From Myxococcales bacterium (GTDB lineage: Bacteria > Myxococcota_A > Polyangia > Haliangiales > J016), in contig JABAAV010000003.1 of NCBI GenBank assembly GCA_014238595.1, forward strand, positions 1-48,828: a DNA stretch of 48,828 nt. The letters run 5' to 3'. Below the pieces are notes generated by a model. It ran no database searches. It was given only the letters and a program-made list of their open reading frames with translations, and was not told the DNA's origin. This document shows, piece after piece, positions 9,208-17,131 of this stretch. Each line of letters begins with the position of its first letter. Within the stretch, counting starts at the first letter, position 1. The translations under genes and the position numbers were made by a program.

Positions 9208-9783
9208 TGTTTCACGTGAAACGAGGCATGACTGTGCTTCTGGTTCTGTGAGACTGAACAGAACGATGTTTGAATCATGTTTCACGTGAAACGGAGCATG
9301 GTTGTGCTTCTGGTTCTGTGAGATACAGCAGGACGATGTTTGAGTCGTGTTTCACGTGAAACGGAGCATGGTTGTGCTTCTGGTTCTGTGAAATACAGCA
9401 GGACTATGTTTGAGTCGTGTTTCACGTGAAACGAAGCATGGGTGTTATTCTGGTTCTTCGAGACTTAACAGAACGATGTTTGAGTTATGTTTCACGTGAA
9501 ACGAGGCATGGGTGTAATTATACTTCTGTGAGATACAGAAGAACGATGTTTGAATCGTGTTTCACGTGAAACGAAGTATGGGTGTAATTATACTTCTGTG
9601 AGATAGAGCAGAACGATGTTTGAATCGTGTTTCACGTGAAACGAAGCATGATTGTGCTTCTGGTTCTGTGAGATAGAGCAGAACGATGTTTGAATCGTGT
9701 TTCACGTGAAACGAGGCATGGGTGTAATTATACTTCTGTGAAATACAGCAGAACGATGTTTGAATCGTGTTTCACGTGAAACA
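9208..9783. repeat. parS: Array of nine parS (ParB-binding) sites at exact 70-bp period
   Basis: TGTTTCACGTGAAAC occurs nine times, starting at 9208, 9278, 9348, 9418, 9488, 9558, 9628, 9698 and 9768, always 70 bp apart. This matches the conserved chromosomal parS consensus TGTTTCACGTGAAACA, recognised by ParB for origin segregation and condensin loading. The first eight copies end in G at position 16; the last ends in A and is a perfect 16-bp palindrome. The 55-bp spacers are themselves conserved, in two main variants, so the block is a true tandem repeat. No gene fits within 9176-9845. Confidence 0.95.
9243..9754. repeat. Second inverted repeat within each parS spacer
   Basis: Each of the eight spacers has a smaller dyad of the type GTTCTG-N-CAGAAC. 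In the first spacer GTTCTGT (9243-9249) pairs with ACAGAAC (9258-9264). In the fifth, the left half is CTTCTGT and the right half ACAGAAG, so both halves changed while the dyad was kept. Others are reduced to 5-6 bp. It sits at a fixed offset, roughly midway between neighbouring parS centres (38 and 32 bp in the first spacer). It may be a second binding site; function is unknown. Confidence 0.6.
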
Positions 9784-9845
9784 TTGTCATGATATTCAAT
9801 AATTGACTTGACAGAAGGGGTGTTTTAAAGGATTCAATAGTCACT

Positions 9846-10853
9846 ATGCTTGTTCTTGGATTAGAAAGCTCATGTGACGAAACAGCAGCAGCTGTTGTGA
9901 GGGATGGAAAAGATGTTCTTTCTGATGTGGTTTTTTCGCAAGATCAGATTCATCAAGACTATGGTGGCATTGTTCCTGAGCTGGCTTCACGAGAACATAT
10001 TAGTCAAGTGATTCCAGTTTTAGCTCAAGCATTAGAAACTGCGAATGTGTCATGGGATGATATTGATGGCATTGCTGTTACTTGTGGTCCAGGGTTGATC
10101 GGTGCTTTGTTTGTTGGGGTTCAAACCGCCAAAGCCATTGCTTATGCTCGGAAAATTCCTTTTGTTGGTGTCAATCATCTTCATGGTCATATTGCTGCGG
10201 TGTTTTTGGATCGAGAAACGCCTGATCCATCTTTTCCTCATCTTGCATTGCTTGTTTCAGGGGGACATACAGAAATCGTTTTAGTTAAATCAATGACCTC
10301 CATGGAACGACTTGGCGTGACTCGAGACGATGCAGCAGGAGAAGCCTTTGATAAAGTCGCCAAAATGCTAGGTCTTGGTTATCCTGGAGGTGCAAAAATC
10401 GATAAGCTCGCTCAACAAGGTGCATTGGGACATTTTTCAATGCCTCGTTTGATGACAGGTGAAAAAACAGGGTATGATTTTTCATTTAGTGGTATTAAAA
10501 CGGCGGTATTACGTATTATTCAAGAGCAAGAATCTTTGAGTGATACCGATATTCAAAATTTAGCGGCTGCATTTCAAGAATCTGTTGTTGAAGTGTTGGT
10601 TCGTAAGATTTCTAAAGCCGTCAAAACCTCTATGATTGATACAGTACAACTTTGTGGTGGTGTTGCAGCGAACAGTCGTTTGCGTTATGTCTTAGAAACG
10701 ACTGGAAAAGAGCAGGGATTTTCTGTTTTTATTCCTCCGTTGTCATATTGTACGGATAATGCGGCGATGATTGCGGCTGCGGGGTATCATCGTTTTCAAG
10801 ATGGCATAGAAGATCCATGGGATTTGTCGGCATCTACGCGAATGTCTTTTTAA
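9846..10853 (+). CDS. tsaD: tRNA N6-threonylcarbamoyladenosine transferase TsaD
   Basis: TsaD transfers the threonylcarbamoyl group to A37 of ANN-decoding tRNAs with TsaB and TsaE. The 335 residues start MLVLGLESSCDETAAAVV. The metal-binding histidines are H111 and H115 in NHLHGHIAAV, and the late aspartate is in YCTDNAAM. KTGYDFSFSGIKTAV is another family segment. A TTGACA at 9808-9813 could be a -35 for this gene, but no good -10 follows. It lies just past the parS array and 40 bp before rsmA. Confidence 0.96.
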   Translation: MLVLGLESSCDETAAAVVRDGKDVLSDVVFSQDQIHQDYGGIVPELASREHISQVIPVLAQALETANVSWDDIDGIAVTCGPGLIGALFVGVQTAKAIAYARKIPFVGVNHLHGHIAAVFLDRETPDPSFPHLALLVSGGHTEIVLVKSMTSMERLGVTRDDAAGEAFDKVAKMLGLGYPGGAKIDKLAQQGALGHFSMPRLMTGEKTGYDFSFSGIKTAVLRIIQEQESLSDTDIQNLAAAFQESVVEVLVRKISKAVKTSMIDTVQLCGGVAANSRLRYVLETTGKEQGFSVFIPPLSYCTDNAAMIAAAGYHRFQDGIEDPWDLSASTRMSF

Positions 10854-10893
10854 AAAACACAATAATTTCAATTAGTTATACTGTTTTAAAACG

Positions 10894-11739
10894 ATGAACA
10901 CAACAACACATTACCCTGATGTTCGTACTGTGATGAAACGTTATGGGCTTTCAACAAAGGCATCATGGGGGCAGTGTTTTTTAATTGCCGAATCGGTGTT
11001 TGCTGCACTTGTGAACGCCACGGTATTGGATAACAGCGATAAAGTGATTGAGATTGGCGCAGGTGCTGGTTCATTGACAATGCGATTGGCAGATCACACA
11101 CAATCGTTGTTGGCCATTGAGCGAGACAGAGAATGGATTCCTGTTCTTAATGATCTGTTTAATGATCAATCACATGTTGAAATTATTGAAGGCAACGCAC
11201 TCACGTTTGATTATAACGCCGAAGCTCAAAAGCACGGATCACCACTCATTATTTGTGGCAATTTACCTTATCAAATTGCGGGACCGATTTTAATGCTATT
11301 GTTTTCACAACGACAAGCATGGAAACGTTTGGTCGTGATGGTGCAACATGAAATGGCACATCGATTGGTGGCACATCCTTCAACAAAGGCCTATGGCGCG
11401 TTATCTGTTTTGACACAAACCTATGCCAAGACCAGCATGGTGATGTCCCGCATATCTCCAGGCGCTTTTGTACCACAACCTAAAGTTGATTCCTCAATTG
11501 TGATGTTTGAACCATTACACGATTGTGCCATTTCATCGATACAGGAAGATCATTTTCGTAACGTCGTGATGGCTTCATTTGCACAACGAAGAAAAACATT
11601 ACGCAACTCATTACAATCAGCATTTGATCGTCATGCGATTGACCATGCATTAGATAGAAGTTCAATCGATGGATCCCGTCGAGGAGAAACATTGTCTATT
11701 GAAGAATTTGTTTCTCTGTCACAGGCCTTGCGTCGTTAA
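10894..11739 (+). CDS. rsmA: 16S rRNA dimethyladenosine transferase
   Basis: RsmA (KsgA) dimethylates the two adjacent adenines near the 3' end of 16S rRNA late in 30S assembly. The 281 residues have the SAM motif EIGAGAGSLT (53-62) and the N6-adenine methylase motif NLPYQ (123-127). The usual KxLGQNFL start is modified to ASWGQCFL. FVPQPKVDSSIV and FAQRRKTLRNSL are typical C-terminal segments. It probably shares a transcript with tsaD. Confidence 0.95.
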   Translation: MNTTTHYPDVRTVMKRYGLSTKASWGQCFLIAESVFAALVNATVLDNSDKVIEIGAGAGSLTMRLADHTQSLLAIERDREWIPVLNDLFNDQSHVEIIEGNALTFDYNAEAQKHGSPLIICGNLPYQIAGPILMLLFSQRQAWKRLVVMVQHEMAHRLVAHPSTKAYGALSVLTQTYAKTSMVMSRISPGAFVPQPKVDSSIVMFEPLHDCAISSIQEDHFRNVVMASFAQRRKTLRNSLQSAFDRHAIDHALDRSSIDGSRRGETLSIEEFVSLSQALRR

Positions 11740-11768
11740 ACGGTTCAGATTCATCGTAACGCAGCAAT

Positions 11769-11801
11769 AAAAAACGGGGAGCCTTGGTAATGGCTCCCCG
11801 T
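11769..11801 (-). terminator. Rho-independent terminator for the leucine-rich lipoprotein gene
   Basis: Perfect 10-bp arms ACGGGGAGCC (11774-11783) and GGCTCCCCGT (11792-11801) flank an 8-nt loop. On the minus strand the hairpin is followed by six Ts (11769-11774 read in reverse), matching termination of the minus-strand gene ending at 11841. On the plus strand there is no T-run, though the hairpin could slow read-through from rsmA. Confidence 0.8.
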
Positions 11802-11840
11802 CATTATTCTAAATCGAGGATTACGACACTGAGGGTTTCA

Positions 11841-12812
11841 TTACGGACAATATTGATCAGTATAACTTCCGAGATCACAATTTGTCAGGTATCTGTTCAG
11901 AAAGAAATAATCACTGTCGTTCTCTATGGAATCTTCTATGGAAGTCAAGGCTGGTATTGAAAAATCTGTCAGTTCATCGTTGTAACTGATCTTGATGTAA
12001 CCACCCAGAGTGGTTAAGAGGGGTAGTGAAAATTCTGTCAGTGCATCATCGTCAGTAATGTATAAACTATGACCTATAGTAGTTAAAGCGGGCAATGAAA
12101 CTTCTGTCAATGCATCACTATAACTGATCCATAGGGAACCATCCATGGTGGTTAAGACGGGTAATGAAATATGCCTCAATACTCTATTTGCTGTAATCGA
12201 TACAACACCACCGACGCTTTTTAAAGCGGGTAGTGAAATCTCTGTCATACTGTTAAATCTGAATATGAAGACTCCTTCTATGGAAGTCAAAGCGGGTAGT
12301 AAAAGGTTTGTCAAACGGTAGTTTTCATATAAAAACACCTCACCAGTAATCTGCTCAAGCAATGGAAGATTAATCACCGTTATAGCAGAACTATCGAACT
12401 GAAGAGATCCCCAGAGTACAGTACAATCACGCACCGAATCCAATTGCGCTTGAGAGGTTACAATCCCAGTACAGTCAATGATCGGTTCTTGTGAACTTGG
12501 TCTTTTTGGTAGCGGAAGACAAAATACATCTCCAGAGTCCTCTGTGACGCCATCCCAAGAAGATACTCCACGACATAGTAGATCAGGGTCGGGATCATTT
12601 GAAGGGAGCTCTGGCCTTACTGGATCTGGCGTTGACCCTGTTTCATTAGACGGTGTTGATGCAGACTCTTCATCTACTGTTTCAGAAGATGGTCTTGATG
12701 CAGAGTTTTCATCTATTGCTTCAGAAGAGGGTGTTAATGCAGACTCTTTATCATGACAACCGAAGAGACCAAGACTAAGAATCAAAGAGAGAGAGATTGT
12801 TAATGTTTTCAT
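11841..12812 (-). CDS. Leucine-rich (receptor L-like) repeat lipoprotein, copy A
   Basis: The N-terminus MKTLTISLSLILSLGLFGC is a lipoprotein signal with a cysteine at 19. A low-complexity Ser/Thr/Glu/Pro linker follows, then a Cys-bounded domain. From about residue 165 there are six units of 23 residues of the pattern LTEVSLPALTTIGHSLYI, a beta-solenoid like receptor L/leucine-rich domains. The end (NCDLGSYTDQYCP) is shared with copy B. It is presumably an outer-membrane or surface lipoprotein; the ligand is unknown. It is a tandem paralogue of the gene at 12912-13526. Confidence 0.85.
   Translation of the reverse strand: MKTLTISLSLILSLGLFGCHDKESALTPSSEAIDENSASRPSSETVDEESASTPSNETGSTPDPVRPELPSNDPDPDLLCRGVSSWDGVTEDSGDVFCLPLPKRPSSQEPIIDCTGIVTSQAQLDSVRDCTVLWGSLQFDSSAITVINLPLLEQITGEVFLYENYRLTNLLLPALTSIEGVFIFRFNSMTEISLPALKSVGGVVSITANRVLRHISLPVLTTMDGSLWISYSDALTEVSLPALTTIGHSLYITDDDALTEFSLPLLTTLGGYIKISYNDELTDFSIPALTSIEDSIENDSDYFFLNRYLTNCDLGSYTDQYCP
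12638..12753. repeat. 39-bp in-frame minisatellite in the copy A linker
   Basis: Two full 39-bp units (12658-12696 and 12697-12735) plus partial units on both sides encode a 13-residue Ser/Glu-rich repeat right after the signal peptide. Copy B has only one such segment. The length keeps frame, so slippage would change linker length without breaking the gene. Confidence 0.75.
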
Positions 12813-12911
12813 AGCCTCATCAATATCAAACGTTCTGATGAGATGTCAAGAAGTCATTGAGTACGACGCAGCGTACGACACAAATCAAGGACTACAACAC
12901 TTAGGTTTTCA

Positions 12912-13526
12912 TTACGGACAATATTGATCAGTATAACTTCCCAGATCACAATTTTGCAGCTTGCTGTTAGAAGAGATATGAATGCTATCGGGATAAATGC
13001 TATCGGGGCCGAAGTCTTCTACCGAAGTCAAGTTTGGCATTGAAACATCTGTCAGTGCACCGTTGTAAGTGATAGCAATGTAATCCACAGAGGTTAAAAC
13101 GGGTAGTGAAATTTCTCTCAGTGCATTAACCTCATTAATGTATAAAGTACTACCTATAGTATTCAAAACGGGTAATGAAAGTTCTGTTAATGACTCGTGA
13201 TGATCAATCTCTAGGCCAGCATACATGTAAGTCAAAGCGGGTAGTAAAATTTTAGTCAGACGGGAGTTATCTTGTAAAAACACCCTACCAGTAATCTCTT
13301 CAAGCAATGGAAGATTAATCACCGTTACATCAGAATCATTAAACCGAATAGATCCCCAGATTACGGTACAATCACGTACTGAATCCAATTGAGCTTGAGA
13401 GGTTACATCACCAACGCATTCCATGTTTGGTTCTTGTGAAGTTGGTGTTGATGCAGATTCTTCATCGCCACAACCGAAGAGACCAAGACTAAGAATCAAA
13501 GAGAGAGAGATTGTTAAAGTTTTCAT
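12912..13526 (-). CDS. Leucine-rich (receptor L-like) repeat lipoprotein, copy B
   Basis: This 204-residue protein has exactly the same signal peptide as copy A (cysteine at 19) and nearly the same domain start (TSQAQLDSVRDCTV) and C-terminus (LGSYTDQYCP). It has fewer 23-residue solenoid units and a much shorter linker. The 100-bp stretch between its end and the copy A start is repeated between its own start and the relic at 13626, showing tandem duplication. Likely a secreted, lipid-anchored surface protein of unknown function. Confidence 0.83.
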   Translation of the reverse strand: MKTLTISLSLILSLGLFGCGDEESASTPTSQEPNMECVGDVTSQAQLDSVRDCTVIWGSIRFNDSDVTVINLPLLEEITGRVFLQDNSRLTKILLPALTYMYAGLEIDHHESLTELSLPVLNTIGSTLYINEVNALREISLPVLTSVDYIAITYNGALTDVSMPNLTSVEDFGPDSIYPDSIHISSNSKLQNCDLGSYTDQYCP

Positions 13527-13625
13527 AGCCTCATCAGTATCAAACCTTCTGATTCGATGTCAAGAAGTCATTGAGTATGACGCAGCGTACGATAAAAATC
13601 GAGGACTGCAATATTTAGATTTTCA

Positions 13626-13771
13626 TTACGGACAATATTGATCAGTATAACTTCCCAGATTACAAATTTGCAGGGAGTTGTTAAGAGATATATCAATGCT
13701 GTCGTCTTCTATGAAAGCAGCCGCTAGCATTGAATCTGATTGCAGAAATATGCAGCGTAGGACGTTGGAAA
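13626..13771 (-). pseudogene. Relic of a third leucine-rich lipoprotein copy
   Basis: Reading the minus strand gives an open C-terminal fragment ending LQICNLGSYTDQYCP and stop, aligned with the ends of copies A and B. Upstream it weakly matches the copy B segment before the end (EDDSIDISLNNS against PDSIHISSNS). No signal peptide, start or solenoid units remain. It lies exactly 100 bp from the copy B start, as copy B does from copy A. The stretch 13772-13852 holds nothing recognisable. Confidence 0.75.
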
Positions 13772-13852
13772 AATCCCGCGATGGTTCTTCACTGTTCACA
13801 AAAGGCTACAGAAGCAGACTCACCCATGAAGCACTATCGGTACAAGGGGTCG

Positions 13853-14272
13853 TTATTTTTTCTTGAGATCATTTTCCTTTGGGAGGGACTTGTCTTCTCT
13901 TGGGAGGTACCTGTCATAACATTTGTCAGCGCAAGCTACCCTATCGGGGTGATCCACTGGCATACTATCACAAAAGTCTTTTATACAAGTGGTTGCTTTC
14001 GCGTAACGGGAAGGACTTTCTTTGAACTCTTTAAACATTTTAACCCCTACGGAGGTGAACATAAGAAACAAGAACCCATACAACACCACAACAAGAAGCA
14101 ACCCATGCAACAGAAAGACCCATAGGCAACCGAGGCTCAAGCCTTTGACTTTGTATTTTTCTAAAAAACCCCTTAAAATTTGGTGCCCACACTGAGGACA
14201 TGTTTTAGCCTGTGATGATATTTCGGCAGCACAGGCGGGACATTTTTCAATATTAATATTAATATTACTCAT
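13853..14272 (-). CDS. Zinc-ribbon membrane protein, function unknown
   Basis: From ATG at 14272 this gives about 139 residues; the frame extends upstream to 14317, but that extension looks unlike a real N-terminus. It begins with a four-cysteine zinc ribbon (CPACAAEI then CPQCGH). A hydrophobic segment of about 30 residues (LGCLWVFLLHGLLLVVVLYG onward) spans the membrane. The C-terminal part has a Cys pattern (CIKDFCDSM, CADKCYDRY), perhaps disulfide-bonded outside the cytoplasm. I recognise the domain layout but no named family. Confidence 0.65.
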   Translation of the reverse strand: MSNININIEKCPACAAEISSQAKTCPQCGHQILRGFLEKYKVKGLSLGCLWVFLLHGLLLVVVLYGFLFLMFTSVGVKMFKEFKESPSRYAKATTCIKDFCDSMPVDHPDRVACADKCYDRYLPREDKSLPKENDLKKK

Positions 14273-14665
14273 AGCGACACAATACACGATAAAGATTGTT
14301 TGACAATAAAAGAACAACGTTAAGTGTCACCACAATCACACCATGCACTACAAAGGTCGTTAAGTGACTCAACCGTGGAGGCATCAGGGTAGGGACGCCT
14401 CTCTTTCCAATATAAAAAATAATAATACAGTACGACAGTGTACATGTAACACACCTAAAGCAAAAGATGCCTGTTTACAGAACAGGCTTTCCGTATATGT
14501 CTAATGCTAGCAGGTCTGCATGTACTGAATCCTCACATAGGCGTACTTGCAAAATCTGATTGTTGGTGATTGCGATGCGTTCTTTAATCAATTCATGGTA
14601 GTGCGGGGAATTCCTCGTGGTTCGGGTTGTGTACTCTTGTAAGAAACTGGTAGCAAACAAGGGTG
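14273..14665. other. Intergenic stretch with two hairpins, no assured gene
   Basis: This gap between divergent genes has a weak hairpin at 14378-14401 (GAGGC/GCCTC) and a better one at 14469-14487 (GCCTGTT, 5-nt loop, AACAGGC). A minus-strand frame ends inside the second hairpin (TAA at 14475-14477) and its last 35 or so codons read like protein, but upstream it runs into the kinase gene. It may be the tail of a decayed gene with its terminator. Promoters for the flanking genes must lie here, but I cannot place them. Confidence 0.4.
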
Positions 14666-16228
14666 ATGAGTCAGTATCGACTAGATGAATGTTTAGGCAA
14701 AGGCGGGATGGCTGAAGTTTATCGTGGTGCCTTGTTAGGGGTTGAAGGTTTTTCGCGACCTGTTGCATTGAAACGTGTGCTTCCTTCATTTTCATCCGAT
14801 GCTCAGTTTGCAAAATTATTTATTAACGAAGCACAAATCGCATCATGGCTTCAACATCCTAATATTGTTTCTGTGATTGATTTTTCTCGTGATGATGAGG
14901 GTCATTTATTTTTAGCTATGGAGCTTGTTGAAGGGATTAATCTTGTACAACTGATGGCTGAGCAATCCATTGAGCCTTCAATTGCTGCATTGATTGTTGG
15001 TGAAATTTTACGCGGATTAGATTTTGCTCATAACGTCAAACGAGACAACAAAAAAATATGTGTGGCGCATCGTGATATCTCACCCCATAACATTCTGCTT
15101 TCTTGGAATGGTGCGATTAAGATAAGTGACTTTGGTATTGCCAAAGCGATTGGACATGGTGTTCAAGAAAACACGGGAACACTGCGTGGGAAGCTAACTT
15201 ATATGAGTCCCGAACAAGCCCGTGGTCATGGTATCGATGGGCGTGCTGATTTATTTTCAGTGGGTGTGATTTTTTATGAGATGCTTACGGGGCAACGCAT
15301 TTACAAAGGACAAACTGATTCTGAAAAATTAAATAGATTGCTTTATGAGCCTCATATCCCTTTATATGATAATGCGATTGCATTACCGCCGGATGTTGGA
15401 TGGATCTGTAAAAAACTCATGGAAAAATCAGCCGATGATCGATTCCTTGATGCACGAAGTGCGTTGAATGCTTTATACAACAGTGGATTAATTACACCAC
15501 AAACAACACAACGCTTTGCTGCATTGATGAGTGATTTTCACAAAGACAACACGACCAATGTCACAGAACCTAAAATGGATCCCATTGTGGTGACAGCAAA
15601 ATATGATATTCATCAGTTAATGAATATGCCGACACAAACAGCCGGAGATATTCTACAAAATCAACTATCAAAACCTGCGACAATCAAAAATCAATATAAT
15701 GACTACCAGTACTCATCTGACTTTCCGAAATCATCACGAAAAAACATGTGGTTTTTGGCCAGTGGTGTTGTTGTTGTTCTAGGGATGCTTTCTCTGTTTT
15801 TCTTAGACAGGCAAGACAGTGAACCCAATCATATCACACAAGCATCTCTTGACACTGTTGACACTATTGAAACACAACAAGACACAGCCAAGCACAACAA
15901 AACACAACCAGTAATGATACCCAATGAACAGGTTGTTATTAATGATATCAAACGTAATGAGACAAAACCCACAACGCTCAAACAAAAAACAGAAAACAAT
16001 CCTGTCAAAAAACAAATCACCTATGGTTGGCTATCGGTACATGTTTCTCCTGGATGGGCGATCATACAAATTAATGGCAAGAAAGTGGGTGAAACACCAC
16101 TGCTTCGTCATCAATTAAAAACAGGGCATCACAAACTTTCACTATACAATGATGAAACCGGCAAGCAGTATCATACATCCCTATGGATCAAGCGTGGGAA
16201 ACAAACACAGATTAAGCATCAATGGTAA
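14666..16228 (+). CDS. Ser/Thr protein kinase with C-terminal PEGA domain
   Basis: A eukaryotic-like kinase: Gly-rich loop GKGGMAEVYRG (11-21), ATP lysine K36, catalytic HRDISPHN (135-142), DFG (155-157) and SPEQARG. HRDISPHN is the variant common in myxobacterial kinases. A membrane helix (MWFLASGVVVVLGMLSLFF) lies near 353-371. A Thr/Lys/Gln-rich stretch then leads to an extracytoplasmic PEGA domain (GWLSVHVSPGWAIIQINGKK onward). It likely senses an envelope signal. GTG at 14663 directly precedes the ATG. Its end overlaps convergent rnhB by 17 bp. Confidence 0.92.
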   Translation: MSQYRLDECLGKGGMAEVYRGALLGVEGFSRPVALKRVLPSFSSDAQFAKLFINEAQIASWLQHPNIVSVIDFSRDDEGHLFLAMELVEGINLVQLMAEQSIEPSIAALIVGEILRGLDFAHNVKRDNKKICVAHRDISPHNILLSWNGAIKISDFGIAKAIGHGVQENTGTLRGKLTYMSPEQARGHGIDGRADLFSVGVIFYEMLTGQRIYKGQTDSEKLNRLLYEPHIPLYDNAIALPPDVGWICKKLMEKSADDRFLDARSALNALYNSGLITPQTTQRFAALMSDFHKDNTTNVTEPKMDPIVVTAKYDIHQLMNMPTQTAGDILQNQLSKPATIKNQYNDYQYSSDFPKSSRKNMWFLASGVVVVLGMLSLFFLDRQDSEPNHITQASLDTVDTIETQQDTAKHNKTQPVMIPNEQVVINDIKRNETKPTTLKQKTENNPVKKQITYGWLSVHVSPGWAIIQINGKKVGETPLLRHQLKTGHHKLSLYNDETGKQYHTSLWIKRGKQTQIKHQW

Positions 16229-16871
16229 TGTCTTGAAGTGATCGAGTGTTCCAGGACGTGCGAAGCTCTGGAGGGAAGCAGCCGTATGTTTTTTTGTATT
16301 GTTTTAAAAATGCGATTGTTGGTTTGTTGATATAGCCGCCACCTTTAATCTCTCCAAATTGTTTGTGATAACGTTTGGCGATTAATGCAAATAAATCATC
16401 ACGTTTATCTTTGGCTAAAACAGATGCTGCGGCGACTGCAATATGTGCCGATTCAGCATGGTTTTGAGCATGAAGGCTGGGAAACTGTTTCGACAATGGA
16501 CCAAAAACAGACAAGCCATCAGCAATAATTGTCGTTGCTTTGGGGGCTTTTTCAATGAGGCTTTGAGCCACGTTACGTTCCAATACATTGAGCTCTCCTC
16601 GAACAACATGACGATCAATGGTTGAGACATCAACAACAACAACTTCGGCAAAACGAGCATGGGTTTGAATAAATTCAGCCATTATTTTTCGTTTTTTCTT
16701 GGCAGCCATTGTTGAACCAAAATGTTTTGAATCGGCAATGCCTTGTTGTTCAAAGGATGGGATCGCCTGATCTTCAATGAATACAGCCGCAAGAACCATG
16801 GGACCAAGAATAGGACCACGCCCTGCTTCATCAATACCCAATACTGTATTGTGTCGTTTGGAGTTCAACAT
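16212..16871 (-). CDS. rnhB: Ribonuclease HII
   Basis: RNase HII removes ribonucleotides from DNA and RNA-DNA hybrids. The 219 residues carry the DEAGRGP motif with metal-binding D14 and E15, plus HAQNHAESAHIAVAAASVLA with the later acidic residues. A C-terminal segment GGGYINKPTIAFLKQY is typical. It converges on and overlaps the kinase gene by 17 bp. No operon partner is evident; the next gene starts 260 bp away in the other direction. Confidence 0.94.
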   Translation of the reverse strand: MLNSKRHNTVLGIDEAGRGPILGPMVLAAVFIEDQAIPSFEQQGIADSKHFGSTMAAKKKRKIMAEFIQTHARFAEVVVVDVSTIDRHVVRGELNVLERNVAQSLIEKAPKATTIIADGLSVFGPLSKQFPSLHAQNHAESAHIAVAAASVLAKDKRDDLFALIAKRYHKQFGEIKGGGYINKPTIAFLKQYKKTYGCFPPELRTSWNTRSLQDITIDA

Positions 16872-17131
16872 CGCGTTATCTTTGTATGATCAATAGGGTC
16901 ATCTAGTCAAAGTTCCATGGGCGATGTTTTTTGATCTGTTTTTTCAATAACGATTGTTATGTTTCGCAATGCGTTTCTGTTTGGTTTCCACGCATGAACC
17001 ATTGTTTATGTGACAAAGGCTTTGTAAAAGCATGACGATTTCAGGTTGTTGAACCAAGATCATCCATGTGGATCCTTGATTGATTTGCCTTGTATCTTGT
17101 TTATGGTTACTGATCTGTGATAGCAGATGTT

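Noticed and set aside
9208..9783. The regular 70-bp repeats could be read as a CRISPR array.
   Set aside because: The spacers are conserved and non-unique, the repeated core is a perfect parS palindrome, and no cas gene is near.
13730..14125. A 131-codon plus-strand frame.
   Set aside because: It runs antisense to the zinc-ribbon protein and the lipoprotein relic, and its translation has no domain or composition suggesting a real protein.
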